A stretch of DNA of 39,974 bases from Bacilli bacterium. GTDB lineage: Bacteria; Bacillota_I; Bacilli_A; RF39; UBA660. Shown in pieces: positions 1 to 7,845 of the stretch. The stretch is from the NCBI GenBank assembly GCA_017510225.1, contig JAFWNS010000013.1, positions 1 to 39,974 on the forward strand. The letters are read 5' to 3'. The position numbers were made by a program, and so were the translations under genes. Positions within the stretch are counted from its first letter, which is position 1; every line of letters starts with the position of its first letter. The notes beneath the pieces are model-generated. The model did no database searches. It was not told the DNA's origin and saw only the letters and a list, made by a program, of their open reading frames with translations.

Positions 1-56
1 TTGAATTAAATAATGATAAAGATATCTTTTCTTTAATAGATATTAATGAAGAATAA
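1..56 (+). CDS. 3' end of an unidentified gene
   Basis: Only the last 17 codons are inside the window. Reading from base 3, the frame gives a short acidic tail ending in D-I-N-E-E and a TAA at 54-56. It could be a real gene end because the frame is open to the edge and the tRNA promoter region follows, but the tail is too short to assign a family. Confidence 0.5.
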   Translation, partial: ELNNDKDIFSLIDINEE

Positions 57-86
57 ATATATCTTTATTTTTTTCTTATTTTAATA

Positions 87-92
87 TATAAT
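87..92 (+). promoter_or_regulatory. Candidate -10 box for tRNA-Gln/gltX
   Basis: A perfect TATAAT lies 15 bases before the tRNA. No good -35 box and no TG extension are visible. It would serve both the tRNA and gltX, because there is no terminator between them. Confidence 0.4.
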
Positions 93-107
93 TATAGTGT
101 TATTTGA

Positions 108-182
108 TGCCCTATAGCCAAGCGGTAAGGCAGTGGACTCTGACTCCATTACGCGTAAGTTCGAATCTTACTAGGGCAGCCA
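108..182 (+). tRNA. tRNA-Gln, anticodon CUG
   Basis: A 75-nt cloverleaf with acceptor stem TGCCCTA (108-114) paired to TAGGGCA (172-178), discriminator G and an encoded CCA end. The anticodon arm is GTGGA/TCCAT around the loop CTCTGAC, so the anticodon is CUG and reads CAG. The T-arm has the standard GTTCGAATC core. The U-A-like first pair of the acceptor is typical of bacterial tRNA-Gln. The gene sits 27 bases before gltX and is probably transcribed with it. Confidence 0.95.
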
Positions 183-209
183 AGAATACAAATACAAGGC
201 GGTGTATTT

Positions 210-1871
210 ATGAATAAAGATGAAAGAATAGAATTAGCAAATCTTCTATTCCCAAATATTGATAAAACTAAAGAAGATTATGAAAACATGTATTCAGAAA
301 GAAATTTATCTGAAGGTGCAATGGTAACTAGATATGGACCTAGCCCTACTGGAAATGTACATTTAGGTAACTTATTAAGTGCTTTTTGTGATATGGTATA
401 TGCTAATCAAACGGGTGGTAGTTTCTTTCTAAGAATAGAGGATACAGACCAAAAAAGAATGATTGATGGTGGCATTGATAATATTACTAGTGTATTAGAA
501 GATTTCGCTATCACACCAAATGAAGGTTATTCATATGGAGGAGATTATGGTCCTTATATTCAAAGTGAAAGAACAGAAATATATCAAACTTATGTAAAAG
601 ATTTAATAATTGAAGGACTTGCATATCCATGTTTTATGACTGAAGAAGAAGAAGCTGAAATAAAAGAAGAACAAGCAATTAATAAAGTAAGAATAGGTAT
701 ATATGGACATTATGCAGCAGATAGAGATTTATCTTTAGAAGAAGTGAAAGAAAATCTATCTAATGGAAAAACATTTGTTATTAGATTAAAATCTCCAGGA
801 GATCCAAATAAAATAGTTGAATTTAAAGACTGTATTAAAGGAAAATTAAAATTTCCAGAACATGATATAGATACTATTTTATTAAAAAAAGATGGAACAC
901 CAACATACCATTTAGCGCATGTTATAGATGATCACTTAATGCATACAACACATGTTATAAGAGGAGATGAATGGGTATCTAGTATTCCTCTTCATTTACA
1001 ATTATTTAGAGTACTAGGTTTTAAACCAGTAAAATATGCTCATATCGCACCAATCACAATCAAAGATAAAGAAACTGGTAATATAAGAAAAATAAGCAAG
1101 AGAAAAGATCCATGGTTTGGAGTTAAATACTATGATGAAAATGGTATTCCTATAGAAGCTTTACACTTATATTTAGCTACTATAACAAATACCAATTTCG
1201 AAGAATGGTATTTACAAAATTCAGATAAAAATATAAGTGATTTTGAATTTAGTTTTAAGAAACAACCAGTAGGTGGAACATCTTTTGATGAAGATAAACT
1301 AAATAATTTATGTAAAACATACTTTTCTAGAAAAAGTGGAGAAGAAGTTTATAATGAAACTCTTACTTGGGCTAAAAAACATGATGAAGAGTATGCTAAA
1401 TTATTAGAAAATAATAAAGATGACATGATTAAATATTTATCTATAGAAAAAGATGGACCTCGTCCACGTAAAGATATATCTAAATATAGTGAAGTTAAAG
1501 AAGAATTCTCATACGCAATAGATTCTATGTTTGAAAAAGAGAATTATTCTAAATATGATGGAGATAAAGTATATGATATTGATTTAATTAATAACTATAT
1601 AGATAATTATTTAGATTTAGATGTAGATAATAATGATTGGTTTAATAAAGTAAGAGAATTCTCTATAGAAAATGGTTATGCAGGTTCTCCTAAAGATTAT
1701 AAGAAAGATCCAGATAACTACAAAGGTCATGTCGGAGATATCTGTGAAGCAATTAGAGTAATGATTACTGGTAGATTAAAATCACCTGATCTATTTTCTA
1801 TAATGAAAGTATTAGGTAAAGATAGAATAAAAGATAGAATAAATCTATATAGTAAATTTATAAGTAAATAA
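210..1871 (+). CDS. gltX: Glutamyl-tRNA synthetase
   Basis: This 553-residue class I synthetase charges tRNA with glutamate in the cytoplasm. The HIGH-type signature appears as GPSPTGNVHLGN near residues 43-54 and the KMSKR loop as KISKRKD near residue 293; the FLRIEDTD motif follows the first one. It is longer than the roughly 470-490 residues of the common bacterial enzyme and resembles the longer form seen in some clostridia and mollicute-like lineages. A good ribosome site (AAGGCGGTG) sits 5-6 bases before the ATG. Because the upstream gene is tRNA-Gln, the enzyme may be non-discriminating and make Glu-tRNA-Gln for the GatCAB amidotransferase; that is inference, since no GlnRS or Gat genes are visible here. 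The family assignment is firm. Confidence 0.95.
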   Translation: MNKDERIELANLLFPNIDKTKEDYENMYSERNLSEGAMVTRYGPSPTGNVHLGNLLSAFCDMVYANQTGGSFFLRIEDTDQKRMIDGGIDNITSVLEDFAITPNEGYSYGGDYGPYIQSERTEIYQTYVKDLIIEGLAYPCFMTEEEEAEIKEEQAINKVRIGIYGHYAADRDLSLEEVKENLSNGKTFVIRLKSPGDPNKIVEFKDCIKGKLKFPEHDIDTILLKKDGTPTYHLAHVIDDHLMHTTHVIRGDEWVSSIPLHLQLFRVLGFKPVKYAHIAPITIKDKETGNIRKISKRKDPWFGVKYYDENGIPIEALHLYLATITNTNFEEWYLQNSDKNISDFEFSFKKQPVGGTSFDEDKLNNLCKTYFSRKSGEEVYNETLTWAKKHDEEYAKLLENNKDDMIKYLSIEKDGPRPRKDISKYSEVKEEFSYAIDSMFEKENYSKYDGDKVYDIDLINNYIDNYLDLDVDNNDWFNKVREFSIENGYAGSPKDYKKDPDNYKGHVGDICEAIRVMITGRLKSPDLFSIMKVLGKDRIKDRINLYSKFISK

Positions 1872-1898
1872 GTGTAGAATACCTACACTTATTTTTTT
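1868..1898 (+). terminator. Intrinsic terminator of gltX
   Basis: Stem ATAAGTGTAG (1868-1877) pairs with CTACACTTAT (1883-1892) around a 5-base loop and runs into seven T. The gltX stop codon (1869-1871) lies in the 5' arm. Confidence 0.85.
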
Positions 1899-1903
1899 AA
1901 AAG

Positions 1904-1912
1904 TGATATAAT
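1904..1912 (+). promoter_or_regulatory. Extended -10 promoter of murL
   Basis: TGATATAAT, a TG-n-TATAAT extended -10 with no clear -35, directly follows the T-run of the preceding terminator and lies 33 bases before the murL start. Confidence 0.6.
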
Positions 1913-1945
1913 TAATATAGTAAAATATATAAGGAGGAATTTTTT

Positions 1946-3292
1946 ATGGATAAATTTAATGACTTTAGAAATAAATATAGTGAGTTTTATTATAATAATT
2001 ATTCTATAGAAGAAAATGATAATTATATAAAGATTACTTATGAATTTGAAATTAAAGATTTAGAAAAATTTACTCCTACTTTAAAAATACCAGTAAGTAA
2101 AAATTATAATAAAAATAATTTAGATACTATAGCATTCTCAGTGGGACTTGCTGAAATAGCAAGCTACTGGAAAGCTACTTGCTCTAAAAAGATTATTATT
2201 AAATGTGGTTATCTAGACGAGTATCAAACTAATTTCTTAAGAAAGTTATTATTTAATGGTTTAGGAGAATTCTTCTACACCAATGGTATTAATACTGATA
2301 TTGATAGTTTTGTAGAAATAGAAAGTACTGGTTCTAAAAAAGAAATTATTAATGATGAAATAGATTATTCTGGATACTTAGTTGCTGTAGGTGGCGGAAA
2401 AGACTCTATTACATCATTAGAATTATTAAAAGATATATCTAACAAAAAAGTATTCATTATAAATAATAGAAAAATATGTTTTGATAGTGCACATATTGCA
2501 GGAATAGAAGATAAAGATATTATTAATGTAGAAAGATGTTTTGATAAGAAAATTATTAAATTAAATGAAAGAGGTTTCTTAAACGGACATACTCCTTTAT
2601 CTAGTTGTATTGCTTTCATCTCATATTTAACTGCTTATTTAAATGGATTTAAATATATAGTTTTATCTAATGAAGCTAGTGCTAATGAAGCAAGTGTCAA
2701 AGGTACTAACATAAATCATCAATATTCTAAGAGTTTAACTTTTGAAAATGATTTTAGAGAATATACAAATAAATATTTAATAAAAGATATAGAATATTTT
2801 AGTTTATTAAGACCCTTAAATGAATTACAAATAATGAAAGTATTTACTAAATACCCTAAGTATTTTAAACACTTTATTAGTTGTAATAACGGAGGTAAAA
2901 GTAAATATATAGGTAAAGTAGATGGATGGTGTTGTAATTGTCCTAAATGTTTATTTATTTATATAATTATGAGTAATTTTGTTAAGCAAGAAGAAATGAT
3001 TAAAATATTTGGTGAAAATTTATTAGATAGAAAAGATATGTTAAATTATTTTCTAGAATTACTAGGTAAGACGGAATCTAAACCATTTGAATGTGTTGGT
3101 ACTATAGATGAAGTATTATATTCAGTTAATAATATAATTTTAAATTATGAAGGAAATTTACCATATTTATTAAATTATTATAAAGAAAACTATAAAGTAG
3201 ATAAACCTAATACAGATGTCATTACTAATATTAACGAAAGTAATATAAGTGATGAATTTATTGAAAAGATTAAAGGAACTTTATATGATTAA
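1946..3292 (+). CDS. murL: MurL-type UDP-MurNAc-L-Ala-L-Glu epimerase
   Basis: The protein (448 residues) resembles MurL, the ATP-dependent enzyme known from Xanthomonas that inverts the terminal L-Glu of UDP-MurNAc-L-Ala-L-Glu to D-Glu. The clearest signal is a PP-loop-like VGGGKDS motif near residue 150, as in enzymes that adenylate a carboxylate. A Cys cluster (WCCNCPKC) follows a CNNGGKS segment in the C-terminal third. The next gene overlaps it by 8 bases and is a MurD-like ligase, which is the known partner arrangement (MurD2 adds L-Glu, MurL epimerises it). There is no signal peptide, so it should act in the cytoplasm. The start has a strong AAGGAGG site. The PP-loop motif alone would not name the enzyme; the neighbour makes the call. 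A different PP-loop carboxylate-activating enzyme is the alternative. Confidence 0.8.
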   Translation: MDKFNDFRNKYSEFYYNNYSIEENDNYIKITYEFEIKDLEKFTPTLKIPVSKNYNKNNLDTIAFSVGLAEIASYWKATCSKKIIIKCGYLDEYQTNFLRKLLFNGLGEFFYTNGINTDIDSFVEIESTGSKKEIINDEIDYSGYLVAVGGGKDSITSLELLKDISNKKVFIINNRKICFDSAHIAGIEDKDIINVERCFDKKIIKLNERGFLNGHTPLSSCIAFISYLTAYLNGFKYIVLSNEASANEASVKGTNINHQYSKSLTFENDFREYTNKYLIKDIEYFSLLRPLNELQIMKVFTKYPKYFKHFISCNNGGKSKYIGKVDGWCCNCPKCLFIYIIMSNFVKQEEMIKIFGENLLDRKDMLNYFLELLGKTESKPFECVGTIDEVLYSVNNIILNYEGNLPYLLNYYKENYKVDKPNTDVITNINESNISDEFIEKIKGTLYD

Positions 3293-4631
3293 TAATATAA
3301 TAAATGAAATAAACAACTATGATAAAGTATTAATATTAGGTTTTGGTAAAGAAGGTAGATCTACTTATAATTTAATTAGAAAGTATTTAAAAGATAAATT
3401 TTTATATATAGCTGATAATGACAATAAAATAGTAATAGAAAATGATAAAAATATAGAACTTATATTAGGTGATAATTACCTAGATAACTTAGATAATTAT
3501 GATTTAATAATTAAATCTCCTGGTGTAAATTTTAAAGAAATAAACTATGAAAGTTTTAAAGATAAAATAACTAGTCAAACTGATTTGTTTTTAAGATTTA
3601 GTAAATGTAAAACTATTGGTATAACAGGTACTAAAGGAAAAAGTACTACTTCTTCACTTACATATCATGTACTAGCTAGTTTTATAAATAATATATTTTT
3701 AGTAGGTAATATTGGAACTCCAATATTTGATAGAATAGAAGAGATGAATAATGATAGTACTGTAGTTATAGAACTTGCAGTACATCAATTACAATTCATT
3801 AAAAAATCTCCAAATATAAGTGTATTATTAAATATATATCCAGAACACTTAGATTTATATAAATCATATGAAGATTATAAAAATACTAAATTAAATATTT
3901 TTAATTATCAAGATTCAAATAATTATAGAATAATAGGGCTAGATAGTGAAGATTTAAGTAATTATATAAATAATAATACTTATACATTATCTAAGGATAA
4001 AAATAAAATAAATAAAGGTATATATATTAATAATGATGAATTATATTTCATTGATAATAATACTAAATTGATATTCGATAAAAATAATAAAAGACAAATA
4101 CTTGGAGAACATAATTTATATAATATAGGAGTAATATTTTGTATATGTAGTATATTAAATATTGATTTTAATAAAATATATTCACTAATAGAAGATTTTA
4201 AACCATTAGCTCATAGGTTAGAATATATTGGTACATATAATAATATAAAGTTTTATGATGATTCAATATCTACAATACCAGAAACTACTATTAATTGTAT
4301 AAATTCTATTGAAGATTTAGATACATTAATCGTAGGAGGTTTTAATAGAGAAATTGATTTATCAAAACTTATAGATAGAATAAATAAAAGTAATATTAAA
4401 AATTTAATATGTATGAAAGATACAGGTTATATAATAGGTGATAATATTACTAATAATATAAATATATATAAAGTTAATAATATGACTGAAGCAGTAGAGA
4501 TTGCATATGAAAATACTGATAAAAATAAATCGTGTGTATTATCTCCAGCTGCTGCTAGTTATAATATGTATAAGAGTTTTGAAGAACGTGGAGATGACTT
4601 TAAAGAAAATATTATTAAATTAAGTAAATAG
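3285..4631 (+). CDS. murD2: MurD2-type UDP-MurNAc-L-Ala--L-glutamate ligase
   Basis: A Mur ligase of 448 residues, with an N-terminal nucleotide-sugar-binding Rossmann part (LGFGKEGRS), the ATP loop GITGTKGKSTTSS around residue 114-126 and the C-terminal MurD signature LSPAAASYN followed by FEERGDDF. Canonical MurD has a DSKATN motif whose Lys helps hold D-Glu; here the corresponding stretch reads DDSISTIP, so that Lys is missing. This fits a ligase using L-Glu, and the MurL-like gene immediately upstream supports the pairing. The start is placed at the ATG at 3285, eight bases inside murL, because it has an AAAGGA site at good spacing; longer starts lie deeper in murL. A divergent ordinary MurD is the alternative. 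Confidence 0.82.
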   Translation: MINNIINEINNYDKVLILGFGKEGRSTYNLIRKYLKDKFLYIADNDNKIVIENDKNIELILGDNYLDNLDNYDLIIKSPGVNFKEINYESFKDKITSQTDLFLRFSKCKTIGITGTKGKSTTSSLTYHVLASFINNIFLVGNIGTPIFDRIEEMNNDSTVVIELAVHQLQFIKKSPNISVLLNIYPEHLDLYKSYEDYKNTKLNIFNYQDSNNYRIIGLDSEDLSNYINNNTYTLSKDKNKINKGIYINNDELYFIDNNTKLIFDKNNKRQILGEHNLYNIGVIFCICSILNIDFNKIYSLIEDFKPLAHRLEYIGTYNNIKFYDDSISTIPETTINCINSIEDLDTLIVGGFNREIDLSKLIDRINKSNIKNLICMKDTGYIIGDNITNNINIYKVNNMTEAVEIAYENTDKNKSCVLSPAAASYNMYKSFEERGDDFKENIIKLSK

Positions 4632-4639
4632 GTGATTAT

Positions 4640-5224
4640 ATGGACAAAAAGTTTTATAAAATAGTAAAACCTATAGTAAATCTTTTTATTAGAGTATTCT
4701 TTAGACCAACCATTATAGGTCTAGATAATATTCCTAAAGATAAATCATGTGTTATAGCAGGTAATCATACTAAATGGTTAGATCCTGTTATGTTAGTAGG
4801 TATTACTAATAGACAAATATATTTTTTAGCTAAAGATTCCTTATTTAAAGGCATTGTAGGAGCCGTTGTTAAAGGGATGGGTGCTATTCCAGTCAATAGA
4901 AAAATACATGATAAAGATGCTTTAATAAATGCTAAAGAATGTTTAAAAAATAATGCTGTAATTGGAGTATTCCCAGAAGGAACAATTAATAGAACTAATG
5001 ATATAATTATGCCTTTTAAAATAGGTGCAGTAAAGATGAGTCACGATACTGATAGTTATTTAGTACCTTTTGTTATTACAGGTAAATATAAATTATTTAG
5101 AAAAGGTATAAAGATAGAATTTTTAAAGAAAATGAAAATATCAAAAGACTTAGATAAAGAAAACAAGAAATTAGAAAAATTAATTTCTAATAAATTGGAG
5201 AGTGCTAATAATGAAAAAAGATAA
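4640..5224 (+). CDS. PlsC-like acyltransferase, first of a tandem pair
   Basis: A 194-residue member of the lysophospholipid acyltransferase family, which transfers an acyl group to 1-acyl-glycerol-3-phosphate at the inner face of the membrane. The catalytic HX4D motif is NHTKWLD (about residues 43-49) and the third motif is FPEGTINR. The usual Arg of FPEGTR is Ile here, a position normally involved in binding the phosphate. An N-terminal hydrophobic helix (residues 10-22) would hold it to the membrane. It starts 8 bases after murD2 and overlaps the second acyltransferase by 14 bases, so all four genes form one operon. The exact acceptor cannot be read from the sequence. Confidence 0.85.
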   Translation: MDKKFYKIVKPIVNLFIRVFFRPTIIGLDNIPKDKSCVIAGNHTKWLDPVMLVGITNRQIYFLAKDSLFKGIVGAVVKGMGAIPVNRKIHDKDALINAKECLKNNAVIGVFPEGTINRTNDIIMPFKIGAVKMSHDTDSYLVPFVITGKYKLFRKGIKIEFLKKMKISKDLDKENKKLEKLISNKLESANNEKR

Positions 5225-5798
5225 AATGTATGGTTTTAGATTCCTAAGATTTGTTTTAGGTATTATATTTAAACTATATTATAATCCTAAAATTGTTAAT
5301 AAAGAATATATTCCTAAAGATGGATCTATTTTAGTAGTAGGTAATCATAAACATTTATTTGATCAATGTCTACCTATAATATCTACTAAAAGACCTATTC
5401 ATTATATGGCTAAGAAAGAATATTTTGATGATAAAAAAGTAGCTTGGTTCTTTAAATTAGCTGGTTGTATTCCAGTAGATAGATCTATTAAAGATGATAA
5501 AGCTACTAATGCTGCATTAAAAGTATTAGAAGATGGTAATGCTTTAGGTTTATTCCCAGAAGGAACTAGAAACAGAACTAACAAAACATTATTACCATTT
5601 AAATATGGTGCTGTTTCTATGGCTCATAAAACTAATAGTTATTTAGTACCATTCGCTATAACTGGAGAATATAAATTTAGAAGTAAAGATTTAACTGTTA
5701 CTTTCGGTAAACCATATAAAGTTAAATCTAATGACTTAGATAAAGAAAACAAAAAATTAGAAAAAACAATATTAAATTTATTAAAAAGTGGCAAATAG
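5211..5798 (+). CDS. plsC: PlsC-like acyltransferase, second of a tandem pair
   Basis: A 195-residue paralogue of the preceding gene, with the same order of motifs and a near-identical C-terminal segment (DLDKENKKLEK). HX4D is NHKHLFD and motif III is intact as FPEGTRNR, so this copy is the better candidate for the standard 1-acyl-sn-glycerol-3-phosphate acyltransferase. The ATG at 5211 is chosen over the GTG at 5202 because GGAG at 5197-5200 is 10 bases before it and too close to the GTG. It overlaps the previous gene by 14 bases and ends the murL operon before a terminator. Confidence 0.85.
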   Translation: MKKDKMYGFRFLRFVLGIIFKLYYNPKIVNKEYIPKDGSILVVGNHKHLFDQCLPIISTKRPIHYMAKKEYFDDKKVAWFFKLAGCIPVDRSIKDDKATNAALKVLEDGNALGLFPEGTRNRTNKTLLPFKYGAVSMAHKTNSYLVPFAITGEYKFRSKDLTVTFGKPYKVKSNDLDKENKKLEKTILNLLKSGK

Positions 5799-5810
5799 TG
5801 TAAAGTATAT

Positions 5811-5841
5811 AAAGTTCAACTATAATGAGCTTTATTTTTTT
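5811..5841 (+). terminator. Intrinsic terminator of the murL-plsC operon
   Basis: AAAGTTCA (5811-5818) pairs with TGAGCTTT (5826-5833) with one G-U pair and a 7-base loop, followed by A and seven T. Confidence 0.75.
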
Positions 5842-5849
5842 GATATAAT
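5841..5849 (+). promoter_or_regulatory. Extended -10 promoter of the hydrolase operon
   Basis: TGATATAAT starts at the last T of the preceding terminator run. The start codon is 17 bases further on, giving a leader of only about 10 bases with GTGGTGA as ribosome site. Confidence 0.6.
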
Positions 5850-5865
5850 TATAGTGGTGATATAT

Positions 5866-6702
5866 ATGAAAGATAACATTTTTAATAAGAATTACAAATT
5901 ATATAGAACGGTATATGATGTTATACATCCATCTATATCTAAAAAGAATATATCTAACTATAGTATTGTTTTAGACGAAGGGATTGCGCCTATAAGAGCA
6001 TTTTATCCAAAAAAACTAACTGAAGATACTAAAATAATTATATTTTTTCCATCATCTAAAACTATTATGGATGATGATATAAATTATGCTAAAGTATGTA
6101 AAGAAATAGCTCAAGAATGTAATGCCATTGTAATAGGAATTGCTTATAAAAATACTGTAGAGGATAAATATTCTGTTGGATTAGATGAATCATATAAAAC
6201 AGTAAAATATCTATTTGAACAATTTAAAAAACTAGATGTAAATACTGATAATATTATATTAATGGGAGAATCACTAGGAGCTAATATAATTAATGGTATT
6301 ATAGAAATGAATAAAGATAATGAATTAAATATTAATAAAGTAATACAAGTTAGCCCAATAATAGAAAATCCTATAGATATTGAGAAAACTGAAGTTAATG
6401 TTATTCAACTAAATAGATTTAAAGAATTTTTTGATAATTACATAGAAGAAAAAGATAATACTAATCCTTTAGTATTTCCAATAAATATTAATGAGTATAG
6501 TAATTATCCAAAAACACTTATTTTTGCAGGAGCTGCTGATCCTATATATGATAAAATAAATAATTTTAATGATAAATTAAAGAAAAATAAAATTAAAACA
6601 GAACTTGTAAAAATTACTTTTGCAGATCACAATGTATTAGGTACTAATGATGAAGATATAAATGATGAAGTATTTAAAAAAATAAATGAATATTTACAAT
6701 AA
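5866..6702 (+). CDS. Alpha/beta-hydrolase fold protein
   Basis: A 278-residue cytoplasmic protein of the alpha/beta hydrolase fold, closest in appearance to the acetyl-esterase/lipase (Abhydrolase_3) type. The nucleophile elbow is GESLGA (Ser near 136), a candidate acid lies in GAADPIYD near 224 and a candidate His in FADHNVLG near 254. The HGG oxyanion motif of hormone-sensitive-lipase-like esterases is replaced by IIFFPSSK, so the oxyanion hole must be built differently. The start at 5866 follows GTGGTGA and the -10 box; an earlier in-frame start would lie upstream of the -10 box. The substrate is not predictable. DUF1003 and a lipoprotein gene follow in the same direction. Confidence 0.75.
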   Translation: MKDNIFNKNYKLYRTVYDVIHPSISKKNISNYSIVLDEGIAPIRAFYPKKLTEDTKIIIFFPSSKTIMDDDINYAKVCKEIAQECNAIVIGIAYKNTVEDKYSVGLDESYKTVKYLFEQFKKLDVNTDNIILMGESLGANIINGIIEMNKDNELNINKVIQVSPIIENPIDIEKTEVNVIQLNRFKEFFDNYIEEKDNTNPLVFPININEYSNYPKTLIFAGAADPIYDKINNFNDKLKKNKIKTELVKITFADHNVLGTNDEDINDEVFKKINEYLQ

Positions 6703-6714
6703 GTTGGTGAAAAT

Positions 6715-7239
6715 ATGGAAAAAAAGAAAACTAAAAAAGAAATAGTAAAGATGCTATTAAACAATAATGAATTAGAAGATGAAGATTTAGATGAATTATT
6801 AGATTTATTAGTAGATCAACCATTATCTATAGATGTAGATAAACAAGAAGAAGCTAAAATGACTAGAGGAGACTATTTAGCTGATCGATTGAGTGAAATT
6901 GCTGGTAGTTGGGGATTTATATTAGGATTTAGTTTATTTTTAATAGGTTGGATTGTATTAAATACTATAATTCTAACTAATGGAAAACAAGTAGATCCAT
7001 ATCCATTTATATTATTAAATCTATTATTATCATGTTTAGCAGCTCTACAAGCTCCTATAATCATGATGAGTCAAAATAGACAAGCTGCTAAAGATAGTAT
7101 AAGAAACCAAAATGATTATAGAACTGATTTAAAAAGCGAATTAATACTTGAAGAATTACATGATAAAATGGATGAAATATTGAAAAATCAAAAGAAAATT
7201 ATGAATAGTCAAAAGGATGATAATGATGAAAAAAAATAA
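6715..7239 (+). CDS. DUF1003 family inner-membrane protein
   Basis: A 174-residue protein with a charged N-terminal part (1-50), the DUF1003 core DRLSEIAGSWGFI, two membrane segments (about residues 62-83 and 95-117) and the conserved cytoplasmic sequence MMSQNRQAAKDS, then a helical, Lys-rich tail that may form a coiled coil. The family is widespread and its function is not established. It follows the hydrolase after 12 bases and overlaps the downstream lipoprotein gene by 14 bases, so the three are probably co-transcribed. Confidence 0.85.
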   Translation: MEKKKTKKEIVKMLLNNNELEDEDLDELLDLLVDQPLSIDVDKQEEAKMTRGDYLADRLSEIAGSWGFILGFSLFLIGWIVLNTIILTNGKQVDPYPFILLNLLLSCLAALQAPIIMMSQNRQAAKDSIRNQNDYRTDLKSELILEELHDKMDEILKNQKKIMNSQKDDNDEKK

Positions 7240-7735
7240 AATAATATTTATAGTTATTATTTTTACATTAATAATAACTGGTTGTGGGCATAAAAAGCCA
7301 AGTAAAGATGTAATAGAATCTAAAGATCAATTAAATAATAAATCAGGTAGTATGTCATGTACTAGACAAGTAAATGCTCCTAGTGGAGTAAAACCAACAC
7401 TTTCATATGACATAACTTATAAAAACAATGAAATACTAGTACTACATTCTATAGAAGGAATAGAGTCAAGTACTAAAGAAAATCTAGATGAGTATGAAGA
7501 AGCTTATAAAAAAATTAATAATAATTATAAAGGATTAAAATATTATGATAGTAAAGTAACGCGTACTGATAATTCAGTAACTAGAGATACTACTATTAAT
7601 TATGAAAAAATAAATATTAATAAATTATTAGAAATTGAAGGGGAAGAAGATAATATAATTGAAAATGGCAAAGCTAGTTTAAAACTTTGGTTAAAGTTTG
7701 CTAAGAAATTTGGAACTACTTGTCATGAAGATTAA
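7226..7735 (+). CDS. Lipoprotein of unknown function
   Basis: A 169-residue protein with a type II signal peptide: basic MKKNK start, a hydrophobic stretch and the lipobox I-T-G-C, so it should be lipid-anchored outside the membrane. The mature part starts Lys- and Ser-rich, contains two Cys (one in SMSCTR, one four residues from the end, TCHED) and no recognised domain. ATG at 7226 is chosen because AAAGGA ends 8-9 bases before it, while the ATG at 7217 overlaps that site. The layout (short lipoprotein, early Cys after a Ser-rich linker, C-terminal Cys) resembles the lipoprotein at 32718-33176, and both may belong to a YehR/DUF1307-like group, but that is tentative. Confidence 0.75.
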   Translation: MKKNKIIFIVIIFTLIITGCGHKKPSKDVIESKDQLNNKSGSMSCTRQVNAPSGVKPTLSYDITYKNNEILVLHSIEGIESSTKENLDEYEEAYKKINNNYKGLKYYDSKVTRTDNSVTRDTTINYEKININKLLEIEGEEDNIIENGKASLKLWLKFAKKFGTTCHED

Positions 7736-7749
7736 TTTCTTCTTTTTTT

Positions 7750-7824
7750 GTTCAAGTAGTTTAATGGATAAAATATTTCCCTCCGACGGAAATGATATAG
7801 GTTCGAATCCTATCTTGAACACCA
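7750..7824 (+). tRNA. tRNA-Arg, anticodon CCG
   Basis: A 75-nt tRNA with acceptor GTTCAAG (7750-7756) paired to CTTGAAC (7814-7820), discriminator A and encoded CCA. The anticodon stem TTTCC/GGAAA closes the loop CTCCGAC, giving anticodon CCG for the codon CGG. The T-arm has GGTTCGAATCC. No promoter fits between the lipoprotein stop (7735) and the tRNA, and the next gene starts 22 bases after it, so it is probably processed from a longer transcript. Confidence 0.95.
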
Positions 7825-7845
7825 TATAATAAAGGAAGTGATACT

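Noticed and set aside
2365-2619. Open frame of 84 codons on the minus strand within murL
   Set aside because: It lies wholly opposite a well-supported gene, has no ribosome site and shows only the hydrophobic bias expected from antisense of AT-rich code. The same holds for similar antisense frames, for example at 24704-24973 and 25844-26044.
7727-7749. Hairpin GAAGA-TTAATT-TCTTC plus seven T before tRNA-Arg
   Set aside because: The stem has only five pairs, and a working terminator here would leave the tRNA without a promoter.
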